Assembly (NCBI GenBank): GCA_015179025.1
Contig: WHUX01000020.1
Span: 1-64,000, forward strand
Reading direction: 5' to 3'
DNA: 64,000 nucleotides
Origin: Terfezia claveryi
Taxonomy: Eukaryota > Ascomycota > Pezizomycetes > Pezizales > Pezizaceae
In this document: positions 45,185 to 56,448 of the stretch, one piece after another
How positions within the stretch are numbered: the first letter of the stretch is position 1
Layout: each line of letters opens with the position of its first letter
The notes under the pieces: generated by a model
The model's database searches: none
What the model saw: the letters and a program-made list of their open reading frames with translations, nothing else
What the model was told of the DNA's origin: nothing
Program-made: the position numbers and the translations under genes

Positions 45185-45559
45185 CCTACCGTTATACCAA
45201 GCCGAAACCTGTGACCGAGGTCCGAAGTCGAAAACGTTGCTTGAAGGGCGAAAAGATGAAGCCGGGTAACGCTGATAACGAGTGCAGCGAGAAGGAGAAA
45301 GCAACTAGCCCACGGTGCCAGCGAAAGACTTGAGAGCCAGGCGATGCAAGTTCAAAAGGGGGTTGGTGATTGTAGTTGGTTTTTCCCTGTTTAAGATGTG
45401 TTTTATTTCGTGCAATGATGACTAAGACATTACGCTATCTGATGGTCCTAACCACAGTCCCCGGTTCGACTTCCTAGGAGTGAAAAGAAAAAAACGTGAG
45501 AGAAGAAAGATAATTAAAAACAACAAAAGAAATCCACTGCTTCCATGCCTGTCTGATGC
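45185..45559. other. Chs7 upstream region
   Basis: Promoter and leader of CHS7 on the minus strand. An in-frame upstream extension to 45304 starts only at TTG and is not taken. No other feature seen up to the LINE remnant. Confidence 0.5.
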
Positions 45560-45841
45560 TACTTTCTCGATCAGTATCTCGTCCCAAGGAGTGCTGGACG
45601 TGGCGTAGTTGACGTTGAAGAGAACCTTATCTCTTCTCTTGCCCTCGAGTTCCCGGATTCTATCATGATGGGCCTCGTGATGTTGCCGTCGCCTTCGCCA
45701 CAGAGTACGCATGGCCATTGGCTTGCCTTACCTTCAGTAAAATCCTAATGTCTTCGCTCACGTCCTGAGCGAAGTTGTGCCCTAGTATTCGTCCTCTGTC
45801 GCTGCTGCCCAGAGCCTTGTGGCCCAGCTGCGGTGAACCTT

Positions 45842-46263
45842 TCAATGGGTCCGTTCTCCGGGATTGATGCCGCTTGCGGTTTCGCGATCTTGTCCGCTTC
45901 CTCGTTGCCTGGGATGCCCTTGTGTCCGGGTACCCACCCGCTTTAGAAGAAGTCTGAATACTCTCGAAGTCTGTTCACCGAGGGGGGTACAGGAGTGTTT
46001 TGAGTGGTCGTGAGGTAGTGTATGGCTGTAGCATTGTTCTATTGCTTCAAACTTTGACTCCTGCCGTGAGTCCCTGCCGATGCTTTTAGATCTGTAGGCC
46101 TCCCTGCCGTTACCCATATTGAGGCTGCTCCTCCTCTGCCGTCGCTGAGGATTGATCCGTCTGTAAAGTAGATTGTCTTTTCCACTATCGTATTTGCCCA
46201 CTCCTCCCAGCTTAGGCTATTTTCCTCCCCGATGTCCGCCCTCTGTGTCGATTTCGGGTCCAT
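45842..46263 (-). pseudogene. RNase H domain remnant of the LINE
   Basis: One frame (from 46263) reads IYFTDGSILSDGRGGAASIW, which contains the RNase H TDGS motif; a different frame near 45858-45940 reads WVPGHKGIPGNEEADKIAK, the conserved C-terminal RNase H block. The two lie in the right order but different frames, which shows frameshift decay. Confidence 0.85.
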
Positions 46264-46758
46264 CCCTGGTCTCAGTTTCCAGTCTGTTCTGTGCAGGTTT
46301 TCGAAGCCTACTCTTTCTGCCTCTCGCGGGAGCTACCCCTGAAAGAGTTCCGCAGTGAATCCCCTCTCTTCTACCCATGGAAGGTCTGGATTCCTCATTA
46401 TTCTGACGGCCGCCCGACGCCTTAGATGGTTACGGTATTCTTGTAGTAATTGGAGGCCCAGCGTCTTATATATGGCTCTCCTGGAGATGCTCGCGTGCCA
46501 TCCCATTACTCTATAACTATGTTGTATTATGTCTTCTCCGCCTGCTCGTTGATTGAAACTGACGTTCATAGTTCACAACCATATGTGATGGTTGGCATCG
46601 CTATGCTTGCTAAGGCCGTGATTATGGTTTGGTTGTGCCATCCGTTCCTTCATTTCATGTGACGGATGTGGTAGGCTTTGGATGTCGCACTGGCGATTCT
46701 CTGATTTAGTTGTGCGTATATCTCGTCGTTCGTGGTTCTTCTGATGGGGGTGTTAGCG

Positions 46759-47280
46759 CTAGTCTTTTGATAGAGGACTTTTCCTGTCTGGGCCCAGTTG
46801 GTTGACATGAATCTGTCCAATGAGAAGTACGGTTGTCAGTTTCTCCTTTGGAAGGCGATATCCCCACGTCGCCTCCAGCGTTTCCTGCGCTTCGACCATG
46901 ACTTGGATTGTTTGAGCCGTTTCTTTTTCTCCCATGCAGCCGATGACTCCTATGTATCCATCGTCTACATTAGCGTCCGCATCCGTCCCCGGTTTATGAT
47001 GCGTTGACCTCCATGTGGCGTTTATGGATTCTGGTCCGGATTTGATCGTTATCGTGGAATTTTCCAGCCCGCTTTCCATAACTAGCTGTGACAGGCCTAT
47101 TGACGCTGAATCTCCTTGATCGACTCTGGAAACCGTTCCGGTGATCGTTTTTGTGATACTGTGCCATTCGATTTCCACTTGCTTTGGATGTGCTCTGGTT
47201 GCGATGATTTCAGCCCAGTGTCTTAACTCCGGATGTCTTCGTATGGCATCCAGTGAGTGTCCTTTCATGGTCCCTGGCAA
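46759..47280 (-). pseudogene. Reverse transcriptase palm remnant of the LINE
   Basis: A 173-codon open stretch. RVDQGDSASIGLSQLV resembles the RT motif GxxQGxxxSxxL, and DANVDDGYIGVIG carries the catalytic VDD aspartates at about 46957-46965. It then continues TWGYRLPKEKLTTVLLIG, the usual thumb-side block. Upstream fingers are not found in the same frame. Confidence 0.8.
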
Positions 47281-47888
47281 TGCCTACTTGACGCCGAAGT
47301 GGATGCCGATCCATGTTTCCCCTTCGTTAGCTCCTTTCTTTGCACCGCTTTGAACCTCCAAAGGATGTCCATGTGTTTGAGCATGATGTCTACTGCGCTA
47401 TCCTCTATCCTTTTCTAGATCCGTACGCCTGCTCCTTCCATTTTACTTCTTGTGTTAAATGGCGTGCGGAACGCGGTGCTGTAGATATTTCCGGTTGTGT
47501 TGACGACTCCCGCAGCCTCCGATAAATCCCACTTCCCGTTCTTCGAAATGGACTTGATTCTGGCTTTCTTCCAATCCCGTTGGGGTCTGCCCTTGCGCCA
47601 TGCCTCTTCTGCGTGCTATATCAACAACACTGTGGCCCTAACCTCAATTGTTACATAACTGATGCTAAAGAGGTTTTCCAGCTCGCTTCTCTATCCCCTT
47701 TCTCTCTCTCCACTTCTTTTTGCCTGCCTGACGGCTGCTCGAAGTTCTGATCCTGTTGTCCTTCTAGCTTCCCCATTTTTCCTGTTGAGTGGATGTTTTG
47801 CTGCTTTCCGCGATGCTCTGTGTGTGTAATGTCATTCTGAGGTTCGTTAGGTCTTCACTCTACCATGCTTCCTCGATGTTCGACTATT

Positions 47889-48344
47889 TTATGGTCGTGG
47901 TTCTTCTATATTTCTCGGTCGCCGTCCCCAGGAGATCCCATGCCGGAGCATCGTTACTCCTAATCCCTTAATCATTGCGGAGATAATCCTTCGTGTGTCT
48001 GCCATCCCCGTGCTCATTCTAGTGTACGGTTGACCTCTGTCTATTACCGCGTATAGCTCCGCCACCATTACGATATTTGTTATTACTTCTCCATGGATTG
48101 GATTACATCTGGAGTTCCACCTCCTTTTTCCCCTCTCCTTCCCTAGCCATAGTTCAATTAGATCGCCAGCTATATTCTCTTTGTAGGCGTGATCTGTCGC
48201 CGTAGCTACTATGTCTGCCCACCATTCACTCTTTTTGCTTGGAGTTGCGTGCTTTAAGTGCTTTCTGTAGGCTGCTATGATTGTCCATTCTCGGTTGGAG
48301 GCCCCACCCAGTGGTTGTCCTGTAGTCGCGTTGGGAACGTCCAC
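47889..48344 (-). pseudogene. Open LINE fragment of unclear domain
   Basis: An open 151-codon stretch containing WWADIVATATDHAYKENIAG and LYAVIDRGQPYTRMSTGMAD, in the same strand as the RT remnant and about 600 bp upstream of it. I do not recognise the domain; its position suggests the segment between ORF1 or endonuclease and the RT. Confidence 0.5.
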
Positions 48345-48569
48345 CGTTCTCGCATGAAGGTTCCTTTTCTATTCGGATTGCGGCCCTACCGCTCGTCTCC
48401 ATCGTCCTTTTTTTTTCCCCTTCCTCCACCCTCGTTGGGGTTTCCTAAACAATCCATATTTCTACTCCAATCTCCTCCTCCTCTGGGGTGTTGCCCCGTC
48501 GACTACGATGCCCTCTTTCACTGCTTCGATCGCTCACTTCTGTCGGTGAATTCGGTGTAGCCCTTTGTT

Positions 48570-48860
48570 TTGAGACGTACGTCCCCCGGTGAGATGTGAA
48601 GCTCTTCGTTCTCCTCCGTAAGCCTCTGCCTCATTGGTACATTATGTACCACTAGCTTCCAGATCTGGCCGTCCCAGAAGATTTCCTTTGCGTCCGAGTG
48701 AATAGATTGATGTTTGACCAGCCTGTCGTGATTGGCTGCAGCTTTGTGGTTTTGTCATCGAGACTAGAGGCTTGGCCTATCTTTGTCATCAGATACCCAG
48801 ACGAGACATGAAACTCATGTATACCGTCCGAGTCGTATACGACAAATACTTGCTACAAAT
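48570..48860 (-). pseudogene. Gag-like ORF1 fragment of the LINE
   Basis: The minus strand reads VFVVYDSDGIHEFHVSSGYL, then KLQPITTGWSNINLFTRT and, after one frameshift, IFWDGQIWKLVVHNVP. The composition and the leading position relative to the RT remnant suggest the first ORF of the same element. The gag-like call is from memory of fungal LINE ORF1 proteins and is tentative. Confidence 0.5.
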
Positions 48861-51800
48861 TTGTCCCCCCACATTAGCCACAGCTTCCACTAATGCATCG
48901 ACCTGTGCTTCCACAGTTCAATATCTACAGATTTGGTGATTTGGACAATACTACGTGTTAACTCGAGTTGATATACATACTTTTTTGAATCCGCTTTAGA
49001 TTAATATAACGATCAGCTAGTCATCGTAGCGTTAAAAATCAATAAGTATGGCTTTGAGTCTCCTTACGTTTCTTTTGGTGATACCATTGCACTTATTTTA
49101 TTCCCCCAGTGATAAGCGGCCGAACCTTGGCCTCTTAATAACTACCCAATCAGTTTTGTTGAATCTACGTAGTGCAGCGAGAGTTTATGAATTCTGAGAT
49201 CACACAATTACAACACAATTGCCTCGTTTTAGTATCTGCTCATGGCGAATCACAAGCAGCTTAAGGTTCAATGATGCAGGTTGCAGATACCCAAACTCAA
49301 TTCAATTTCCAAAACAGTTTCTTCTCGGCAATTGGGCCCATCTTTTAATCTCATGGGCATAGCCCTGAGTATGTTCGGTATGTTTGATGAGACATGAGTT
49401 CCACTGAGCGGGATGCTCTGTTATTTGTTCAGAGTGCTCTAGAATTGTGGCCCCACTGTGGCCATACAACTTTCCGAAATGTGGAGATATGATTTAATAG
49501 GCCCATAAATCCCCAGTGACCTTATCAAGTACCCTATGTATAGGTGTTTGAATGCATTTACTGCAATCCCATACATATAATCAAGCTTTATTGAGTATAC
49601 GGCTAAGAGCATTTTGTTCTCTCCTTTTTTTGGTGATCGTCATCGACGGGTGCCAATTTAAGCGCATTTATAATTATTCTTTCGCAATAGTAGGCTCTAG
49701 GCCACTAGCTAATAAACATTGACATAATCACGGAAAGCACGTGATATGATGTACTATGTTTCACGGAGCCACGGCCCCTCTCAGCTCGCCTCTTGTTCTT
49801 GAGCAGCTGGCAGGTGTTATTGGGGAGGTTATTTACGGTCGTTTTCGTCATCCATGCAAAGAGTGATCAACTAGTTAGTCACTCAAATTGATAGCCAATC
49901 TAAATTCATATCACTTCAATGTTGGGAAGGAACATGGCATATGAATTTTGCCGGTTCATCATAGAACAATCATACTAAGTATCTCTTGCCTCGGCTGCTA
50001 AAAGTGTCCACAACATTGGGTCTGGCATCTGTTCAAGGATCAAATTGCAACATGGGCTGGACCAAACCAAAGTACCTAGCTTGCATTCAAGTTGGGATGT
50101 CGAGCAGGCATAGATTACCAAATGTAGGTACATCTTCTCCTTGCCATAATCGCTAGGAATACGCATAGATGCATAAGTGAGATAATTTTTACTTCGCTAA
50201 CTTCCTCCAAGTAACAGCTCGGGTCTTGCTCGGACTATCAGCCATAACTAATAGACATCGACAATTTGATGTGCTGTACACTGTGAGACAGATACATATC
50301 AGAATGCCGAATAACAGGGATAACTTCTGAGCGCCGATAAGTAATGGACTATGATCTAGGTAGCTCACAAGGTTACTAGTCATTGCGGGGGATGCACTAC
50401 TTTGACCCACGAACCATGCTGTGGTTTAGTTATCAAGGCTGTTTGCTTGGGCAGGAGAATAGATAATTTTACCTCTTCTCCTCTATCACTGAACAGACAC
50501 TTTATCAAGTCTTGCATGTATGACTGACTGCTTTTAGCCAGAGTACCTCACATTACTATTCGATTCTGGCCTGGCCTTGCAGAAGCAACAGCCTAGCCGT
50601 ACACCGAATCACTCGTTGATTCTGAATGTGAAGGGCCTCAGCCACGCACGATACGAGGGCTTCCCTACACCGTTAACGACTTGTTATGACCGCCACAGCT
50701 GAAGGGAGCATCTCCCAAAACTAACTTGGCTTTCAATAGAATCATATATTCACTACATCGGCCATATCTCATGAAAGGCTGAATCATATCTCAAACGGAT
50801 GGATACCGGTACTTTACGGCTACGTTCCCATGGGCCATTTCATCTGATGAAGGCCCCACAATAATGAGTTGACTTCGGCAGTTTCCTGACCATCTTGATA
50901 TTAGGATCAAGTAAGATATTATTATCGAAAGGTGGTAATAAAGTCAGCATCCGGTTACTTCATCAAATGACCATACTAAACCATGCAAACTAGATTGGAC
51001 AAAGCCCCAACTTAGTCGTCATCAATTTCAAAGCTGTTCTATACACCAACCAATCATATAAGTGCAACAATTTAGATGGCGGAACTAGTTGTTTCTCCAT
51101 GACTGACCCGCAGACAGTGATAATCTTCTTTTGCTCCATAACCTTCCCTTTTTTTCATATTCTATACTGCCTAGTCACATCCTTGGCTTCTCGGTGATTA
51201 ACGTCTTGTGAGACTAACAAATCTAACATCGTCGGCAGGACTGCATATATCGTCTTGCTACACCGAACTTTTGTGGAGCTCTCATTCGGCTTTCGTCCCT
51301 CGCAAGTTAATTTGCCAGGGTGGAGGCAAAATTCAGGAGGGTTTTGAATCACCACTAAAGCTAGAAGTGCTCTGCCATGCAAGGACATAGAAACATTGCC
51401 GTTTCCACTGGGAGCCACATCTAATTGAAGATCACATGGCGTAGGCTCAAACGCTGAGCAAAATAGGCATTTTTATTATTGCTCGCGGTTAATAATTTGC
51501 AATCTCGGTCGTCCATGTATTCAATGCTTACCTGAGACTCCTACATTCCTCCGAACAAGGAACCCTTGACAATAGTGAAAATACTTGGATAGAAGATCTA
51601 GACCACGAATCTATTGGGACTTTATCCTCTGGTGAATTCTTGATCAAAGGCAAGCCCAAGCTTGCTTTGTTTTTTTGGGGTCCAACTTTTACAGGTTAAG
51701 GTGCTGCATCTCTAGTAAGTTGATCCCACTCCAGCCTTGTTCGCTCGAATTGTCAGTAATTGGTCACGACGGCTTTGTAGTACTATTTTAGATAACCTAG

Positions 51801-52362
51801 CGCTGCTTATCTCTCATATGATCGGTGATATTCGCGTCGTCTCGCGATACGCCCATGACATGGTTGATGCGATGACTGAATATGCGTGTGTAGTTTCTTT
51901 TCTGTCTATTTCACAACCTGATAGGAGTGCGTCGTTTATTTGCTCATGCTGAACACTCTGCACCGCAAATTATGTAAGACTAGCATTAATCAATATCGTT
52001 ACTGTGAACGGGAGGGAGTACCTACTGCTAGTCTTCAGGAATTTCGCTTTGTGCGTTTCAACAAGTTACTTCACTCGAGCCTTCTGGGCCAATGAAATTT
52101 GAGGAAGCCCGAAATGTGTGATACCGATCAACCTATCGCAAATTCGTGCAGTACTGAACAGGGCGTTGCTTCCCTGCATCTTCTTTTCGACCTCAGCATC
52201 CTTACATTTCCTCTCCCGCCTTATGTTTCCGGGTGTAAGTGCCCCGTATCGGTGAAAGTCACGTTCCGTTTTCATAGTGGAAGTGGAAACAGCCTGACGA
52301 TTCTTCATTGGAAGAGAAAAAAATGAGACTCGCCGTCTTGGTATTACTTACCCAGATGCCCT

Positions 52363-52639
52363 TGTGCCAACCAGACTACCAGATGCCGTCAACTTCTCTT
52401 GTCTCGTTACGATTTAGTTAGGTCTTCCCTGTGATTTTGTCTTGGTTATATTTCACTATACATTGGTGGACCTTGACGAAGCGCCCCAAGTGACTGAGCG
52501 GGACTTAAACCAAAATACTGTACTCCACCGAGGCGTTACTCACCCGACAAGAGTATAGTTCATCATTGCACACCAAACACTGGGCGAAAAGTGTAGGAGG
52601 GATGATGAATGGGGATGATGAATGGGTCTGGTTGGCACA
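52363..52639. repeat. 277-bp unit with 14-bp inverted ends
   Basis: TGTGCCAACCAGAC at 52363-52376 is matched exactly by its reverse complement at 52626-52639. The same 14-mer core recurs elsewhere in the window. The interior is non-coding. It may be a short non-autonomous element or two independent copies of the dispersed motif. Confidence 0.4.
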
Positions 52640-54384
52640 TGAATGGGGTGCTTTACTCTACTTCTTAGAAGTCCCCGTTTGTTGAGTGGAACTAATGATC
52701 ATAAAAAGTAAGTAGCGTCTATGCTCCGTGAAAGGAGATCCATTTTTGGGCGCTATACCACGCGGGCTAACGTGAGTGAACAGACTCAGAGTTTCAAATC
52801 CTCACCTGAGGTATCCGTACATAGCCATGCTGTTGGTCATTTATCGTACATACACAACCATTTCCTGATGGGACTGACGCTTGCTTCATTCAAATGGCAG
52901 TGCATTACATTTATTTATCGAAGCGAGGTTGCACTGGCGATACTGGTATGGTATGTAAGCGTTGAAGTTATTTTTCGAGTCAGCGGCCGACGTCCTTCAT
53001 TCGGGATTTGGCCTTGGAGTCCATAGTCGAATACGCCTGACTAGGATCAAGAACGACCTTGCCGGGTCGTCACCGGGCCCCAATCCCAATGTATCCACAG
53101 CCAACTTTCATTTACATTGCCTCATTATCTCCCTTCCCCACCAGTGCTGGGCGCCCGCTGCATCGTCCTGGCCTGAATGTTATTTTACCACTAAGGTGAA
53201 GAAAATCAAACACATCGATCCTGGCCAGCCCGTCCCCAGCTCGGATGGATCAGACCTTGGAGCAGTGACACTTCTGTTAGTGTTTTTTATGCTCCTGAGA
53301 AGCACTTTGCTGCTGTGCTCACGTACCACCAACCACGAGCGGCACCAACAGGCTCCCTTACCTTCATCCCCTTCATCCATCCACCCATGCTGTCGTGCCT
53401 GCCCTTGCCCAGCCAGCCAGTGCGACCGCAGTTGCCTACTTTACACATGCAAGTCCCAAGCCCCGTCCCACCCAATCACTTCCGGTTTCCTACATCAAAA
53501 TATGTAAGTTCGTAGTTTCCTCAGAGTAAGTCCTGCGAGGGGCAGCGCACCCATCCAGACACACCGGGCGCAATCGCCTGTAGCAACGCTGCATTTCACC
53601 ACACATGCCAGTGCAACCACCACAACGCCCATCCGCGCCATACCGTATACATACAAGGTTCGCACCCTCACCTAGGAAGACTATCCCATCGGCCTAATCT
53701 AATCACACACCTCACCCAAACCTTGACGACGGCCTTTGGGAAAGTCACTAGCTTGTCCCTCAATAACCCAACTCTACCGACTCTACACTTACGAGACTCA
53801 CACCTCCTTTAAGCTCCCCACCCCACACACTTCATTCACATTCACTTTTCCGGAACGCGCATGCCCTCGCACTCCGCCTGGCACGCGCCGCCTACATTAA
53901 AAAAAAAGTGGCAATGGCTCAACTCAATTACATCAAGGGTTCGAACGATTGTCAACCCAGCCCTTTTTCTGTAGTTCTTGCAACTCACTACCGCTACCTG
54001 CCACGGTTTCTCCTTACTCTCCCCCACCTCCAATAAGACATAACATGGCGGCATGCCACTATTACCATTCACTCCTCTACTTCAGTACCACTATGGGCTA
54101 CGTACCCTCCTGCTTCAGGAACAATTTCACCTAGGAGTATCCAAGCCTTGATAACCATCCCATACCCATTCGTGACATCTCAATTCAACCATCCGTGGGC
54201 CAAAGCGTTTATCAACTGTCCCCTTCCGCTCTGTGCTGCCGCTTGCAACAATATTAAGTGACCTCAAGGGCAGACTTGGTGCCTACACACTCTTAGCCAG
54301 AATCCGTGGGGTATAGAGCACTATAGAAACCTGGGTACTACCCACTACCTCCCACGAGCACTTGCAGAAACTCCCCCCTCCCTA

Positions 54385-54403
54385 CCCCCCCCCCCCCCCC
54401 CCC
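54385..54403. repeat. 19-base C homopolymer
   Basis: Uninterrupted C run 54 bases before the cyclin ATG, probably in its 5' leader. Confidence 0.9.
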
Positions 54404-54457
54404 AGGCCGACAGACGCCCACTACCTCCTCTACCAACTGCCGTATCCAGTCAATATA

Positions 54458-56448
54458 ATGCCTATGGTGGCCCTTGCTGTTGCCCGTCCTATGCATTCAT
54501 TTTCTCCAAGGTTTGGTGGTCGGTGGGAGGCTTATCACGGCTCGTCTAGTTGTCAAACTTCCCGTCTTACCAACATCGACAGACCTTTCGATAACTTCTT
54601 TCGAACGACCCCCAGCAGTGGACTTCGTACACCACCCCCAGAACGAAGACACGAGACCAGTTCTATGCAGCCCCAGATGTGTGGCCCTCTATTAACCAAA
54701 TTTGAGCCGCCTGTGCTCAGCCAGTCGAATGTTCCAAAGATGCTCGACACATTTCGATCTTCGCAACAGTTATATCAACCTCATAAAATCTTTGACAGTC
54801 CACCATCGAGAAGATCCTCAGTACATATCAGCACTTATTCATATCCCCCAAGCACCACATCTCATACCCCATCAACCTCCCAAAGTGTATCTCAGTTGAA
54901 GCACAGGAGCGGGCACAATACCTTGACAAGCAGTGCCGGGATGCAGATACCACCAATAGTCAAGGGACAGAGGCTTAGTTTGCCAGACTTCGCTGCTCAG
55001 GTATATTGTTCTCTCCAAATGGTCATGAGTAAGGGCCAATGACTGACGGGTTTTAGATCACATGCTTTCTTTGGTTTGAATCGTCATATATTCTCCATCG
55101 AATTGAAGAGTCCACAATATTGCCAGTAGTGCAGGCACCATTAGCAAAAGATGCTATTCCTACACCAGGCTTTCGAAAGTGGCTTGCCACGATCTTATCA
55201 ACGACGCAGGTCTCGCAAAATGTCGTACTATTGGCCTTATTATTCATTTATAGGCTAAAAAAGTTGAATCCATCTGTGAAAGGCAAGACTGGGAGTGAAT
55301 TCAGGCTCATTACTGTTGCGTTGATGTTGGGAAATAAATGTAGGTGCTGCTTGTGTAGGTTTCATTTTTAGAGATTGCTGACTTTTGTAGTCTTGGATGA
55401 TAACACATACACCAACAAGACGTGGGCGGAGGTCTCGGGAATTACGGTACAGGAGATACATATCATGGAGGTGGAATTTTTGCAAAATATGAAGTATAAC
55501 CTGTTCACGTCGGAAGTTATGTGGAGGGAATGGCAGGTGAAGCTTTACCGCTTCTGGAGTTTTTGGGAGATGGCTTCCCAGACAACGTTCGATGTGTCAC
55601 CGAGAACTTCTGGGCCTGTCAGCCCCGCTCTACCATCACCCCCCGTCTCGCAAACGCAATCTCCTAGTTTCATTAGATACACGCAACCCTCGACCCGAAC
55701 ATATACTAACCCAACTCCTGAAACGACACCTGTGGGTCAACTCCCTCTAGTGGAACTTGGTAGAAAAAGATCATATGATGCTGGAAGTTTTGTAATGGAG
55801 CCTCCGACGAAGCGGGTATCACGATCGATGAAACCGAATATTTCGGTGCCAACGCCCCAGTTCCCGATGCCAATCACATCACTCACTGCCCCAGCTTCCG
55901 AAAGATATGCCCAAAGGGAGTCTCCACCACTAGCGCCGATAATATCTAGCGCATCATCATTGCCGATCCCATCAATCCCGTCAATGAGTTTTGGCCTTCC
56001 ACTGACAGAACCTGGGAGCCGAGCCATGTCGATGGTTTTTCCTAATCAGGCGCAAGCAAGTGTTCAGACGTTAGCACCAGTGCCTGTTCACCCTCTGACA
56101 CACAATATATCTATTTCGAGCGTAGGCTCACAATCGCGGATTTCGTCGCCTTACCTGCCCCAAGGATCCAATACTTCATCTCCAAGTTCTGTATATCCCA
56201 CACAGCAGCCACAGCACCTTTCGCCGTCATATTTCCTTGGAAATAGATCTTCTCCTTACCGACCTGTCAGGGGGGTCCAGAGCCTGTTAATTCCTCAGAC
56301 TCAGGCGCCGGTGCCTCCCCCGATGAACATGGATCAAATCCAATATCAGCCTCTCGGAAAGGCACGAAGCCAGTATAGGAATGGTATTTTGCCATATATG
56401 TCTTCAGAGCTGGCTTGGGGACCCTCTACACACCGTCCCACACCATAA
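54458..56448 (+). CDS. Pho85-type cyclin (Clg1/Pcl-like)
   Basis: Predicted 627 residues from exons 54458-55000, 55057-55339 and 55391-56448, all in phase. The first in-frame ATG is used; Met3 and Met12 are alternatives, and the frame continues upstream without an ATG. The N-terminal 180 residues are Pro/Ser-rich and disordered. The cyclin box follows: LPDFAAQITCFLWFES, FRKWLATILSTTQVSQNVVL, LALLFIYRLKKLNP, EFRLITVALMLGNKFLDDNT, NKTWAEVSGITVQEIHIMEV and EFLQNMKYNLFTSEVMWREW. The KFLDDNTYTNKTWAEVSGI block is typical of Pho80/Pcl cyclins that activate the Pho85 kinase. The long Pro/Ser/Thr-rich C-terminus (about 300 residues) fits a Clg1-type protein and may carry phosphorylation sites. Confidence 0.92.

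Larger units (their letters stand above)
45560..48860 (-). mobile_element. Decayed LINE-type (non-LTR) retrotransposon
   Basis: On the minus strand, reading from 48860 to 45560, a gag-like ORF1 fragment is followed by reverse transcriptase and RNase H pieces in the order of fungal LINEs of the Tad/I type. Frames are broken repeatedly, so no intact ORF remains. Both ends are approximate: I found no poly(A) tail, terminal repeat or target duplication. The assignment to a particular clade is not possible by eye. Confidence 0.75.
48861..54457. other. Gene desert, 5.6 kb
   Basis: The longest stretch without a supported gene. Open frames are short, on both strands, and show no family signature. 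It holds the inverted pair of the dispersed motif (52363-52376 and 52626-52639). From about 53000 onward the base composition becomes C-rich on the plus strand and probably forms the long promoter and 5' leader of the cyclin gene, ending with a 19-base C run (54385-54403). No tRNA or other RNA gene recognised. Confidence 0.5.

Noticed and set aside
47340..48560. Several plus-strand frames of 60-100 codons
   Set aside because: They are antisense to the LINE remnant, whose minus-strand frames carry the recognisable motifs.
53939..53990. GGGTTCGAACG-type text that resembles a tRNA T arm
   Set aside because: No acceptor, D or anticodon stem can be folded around it.
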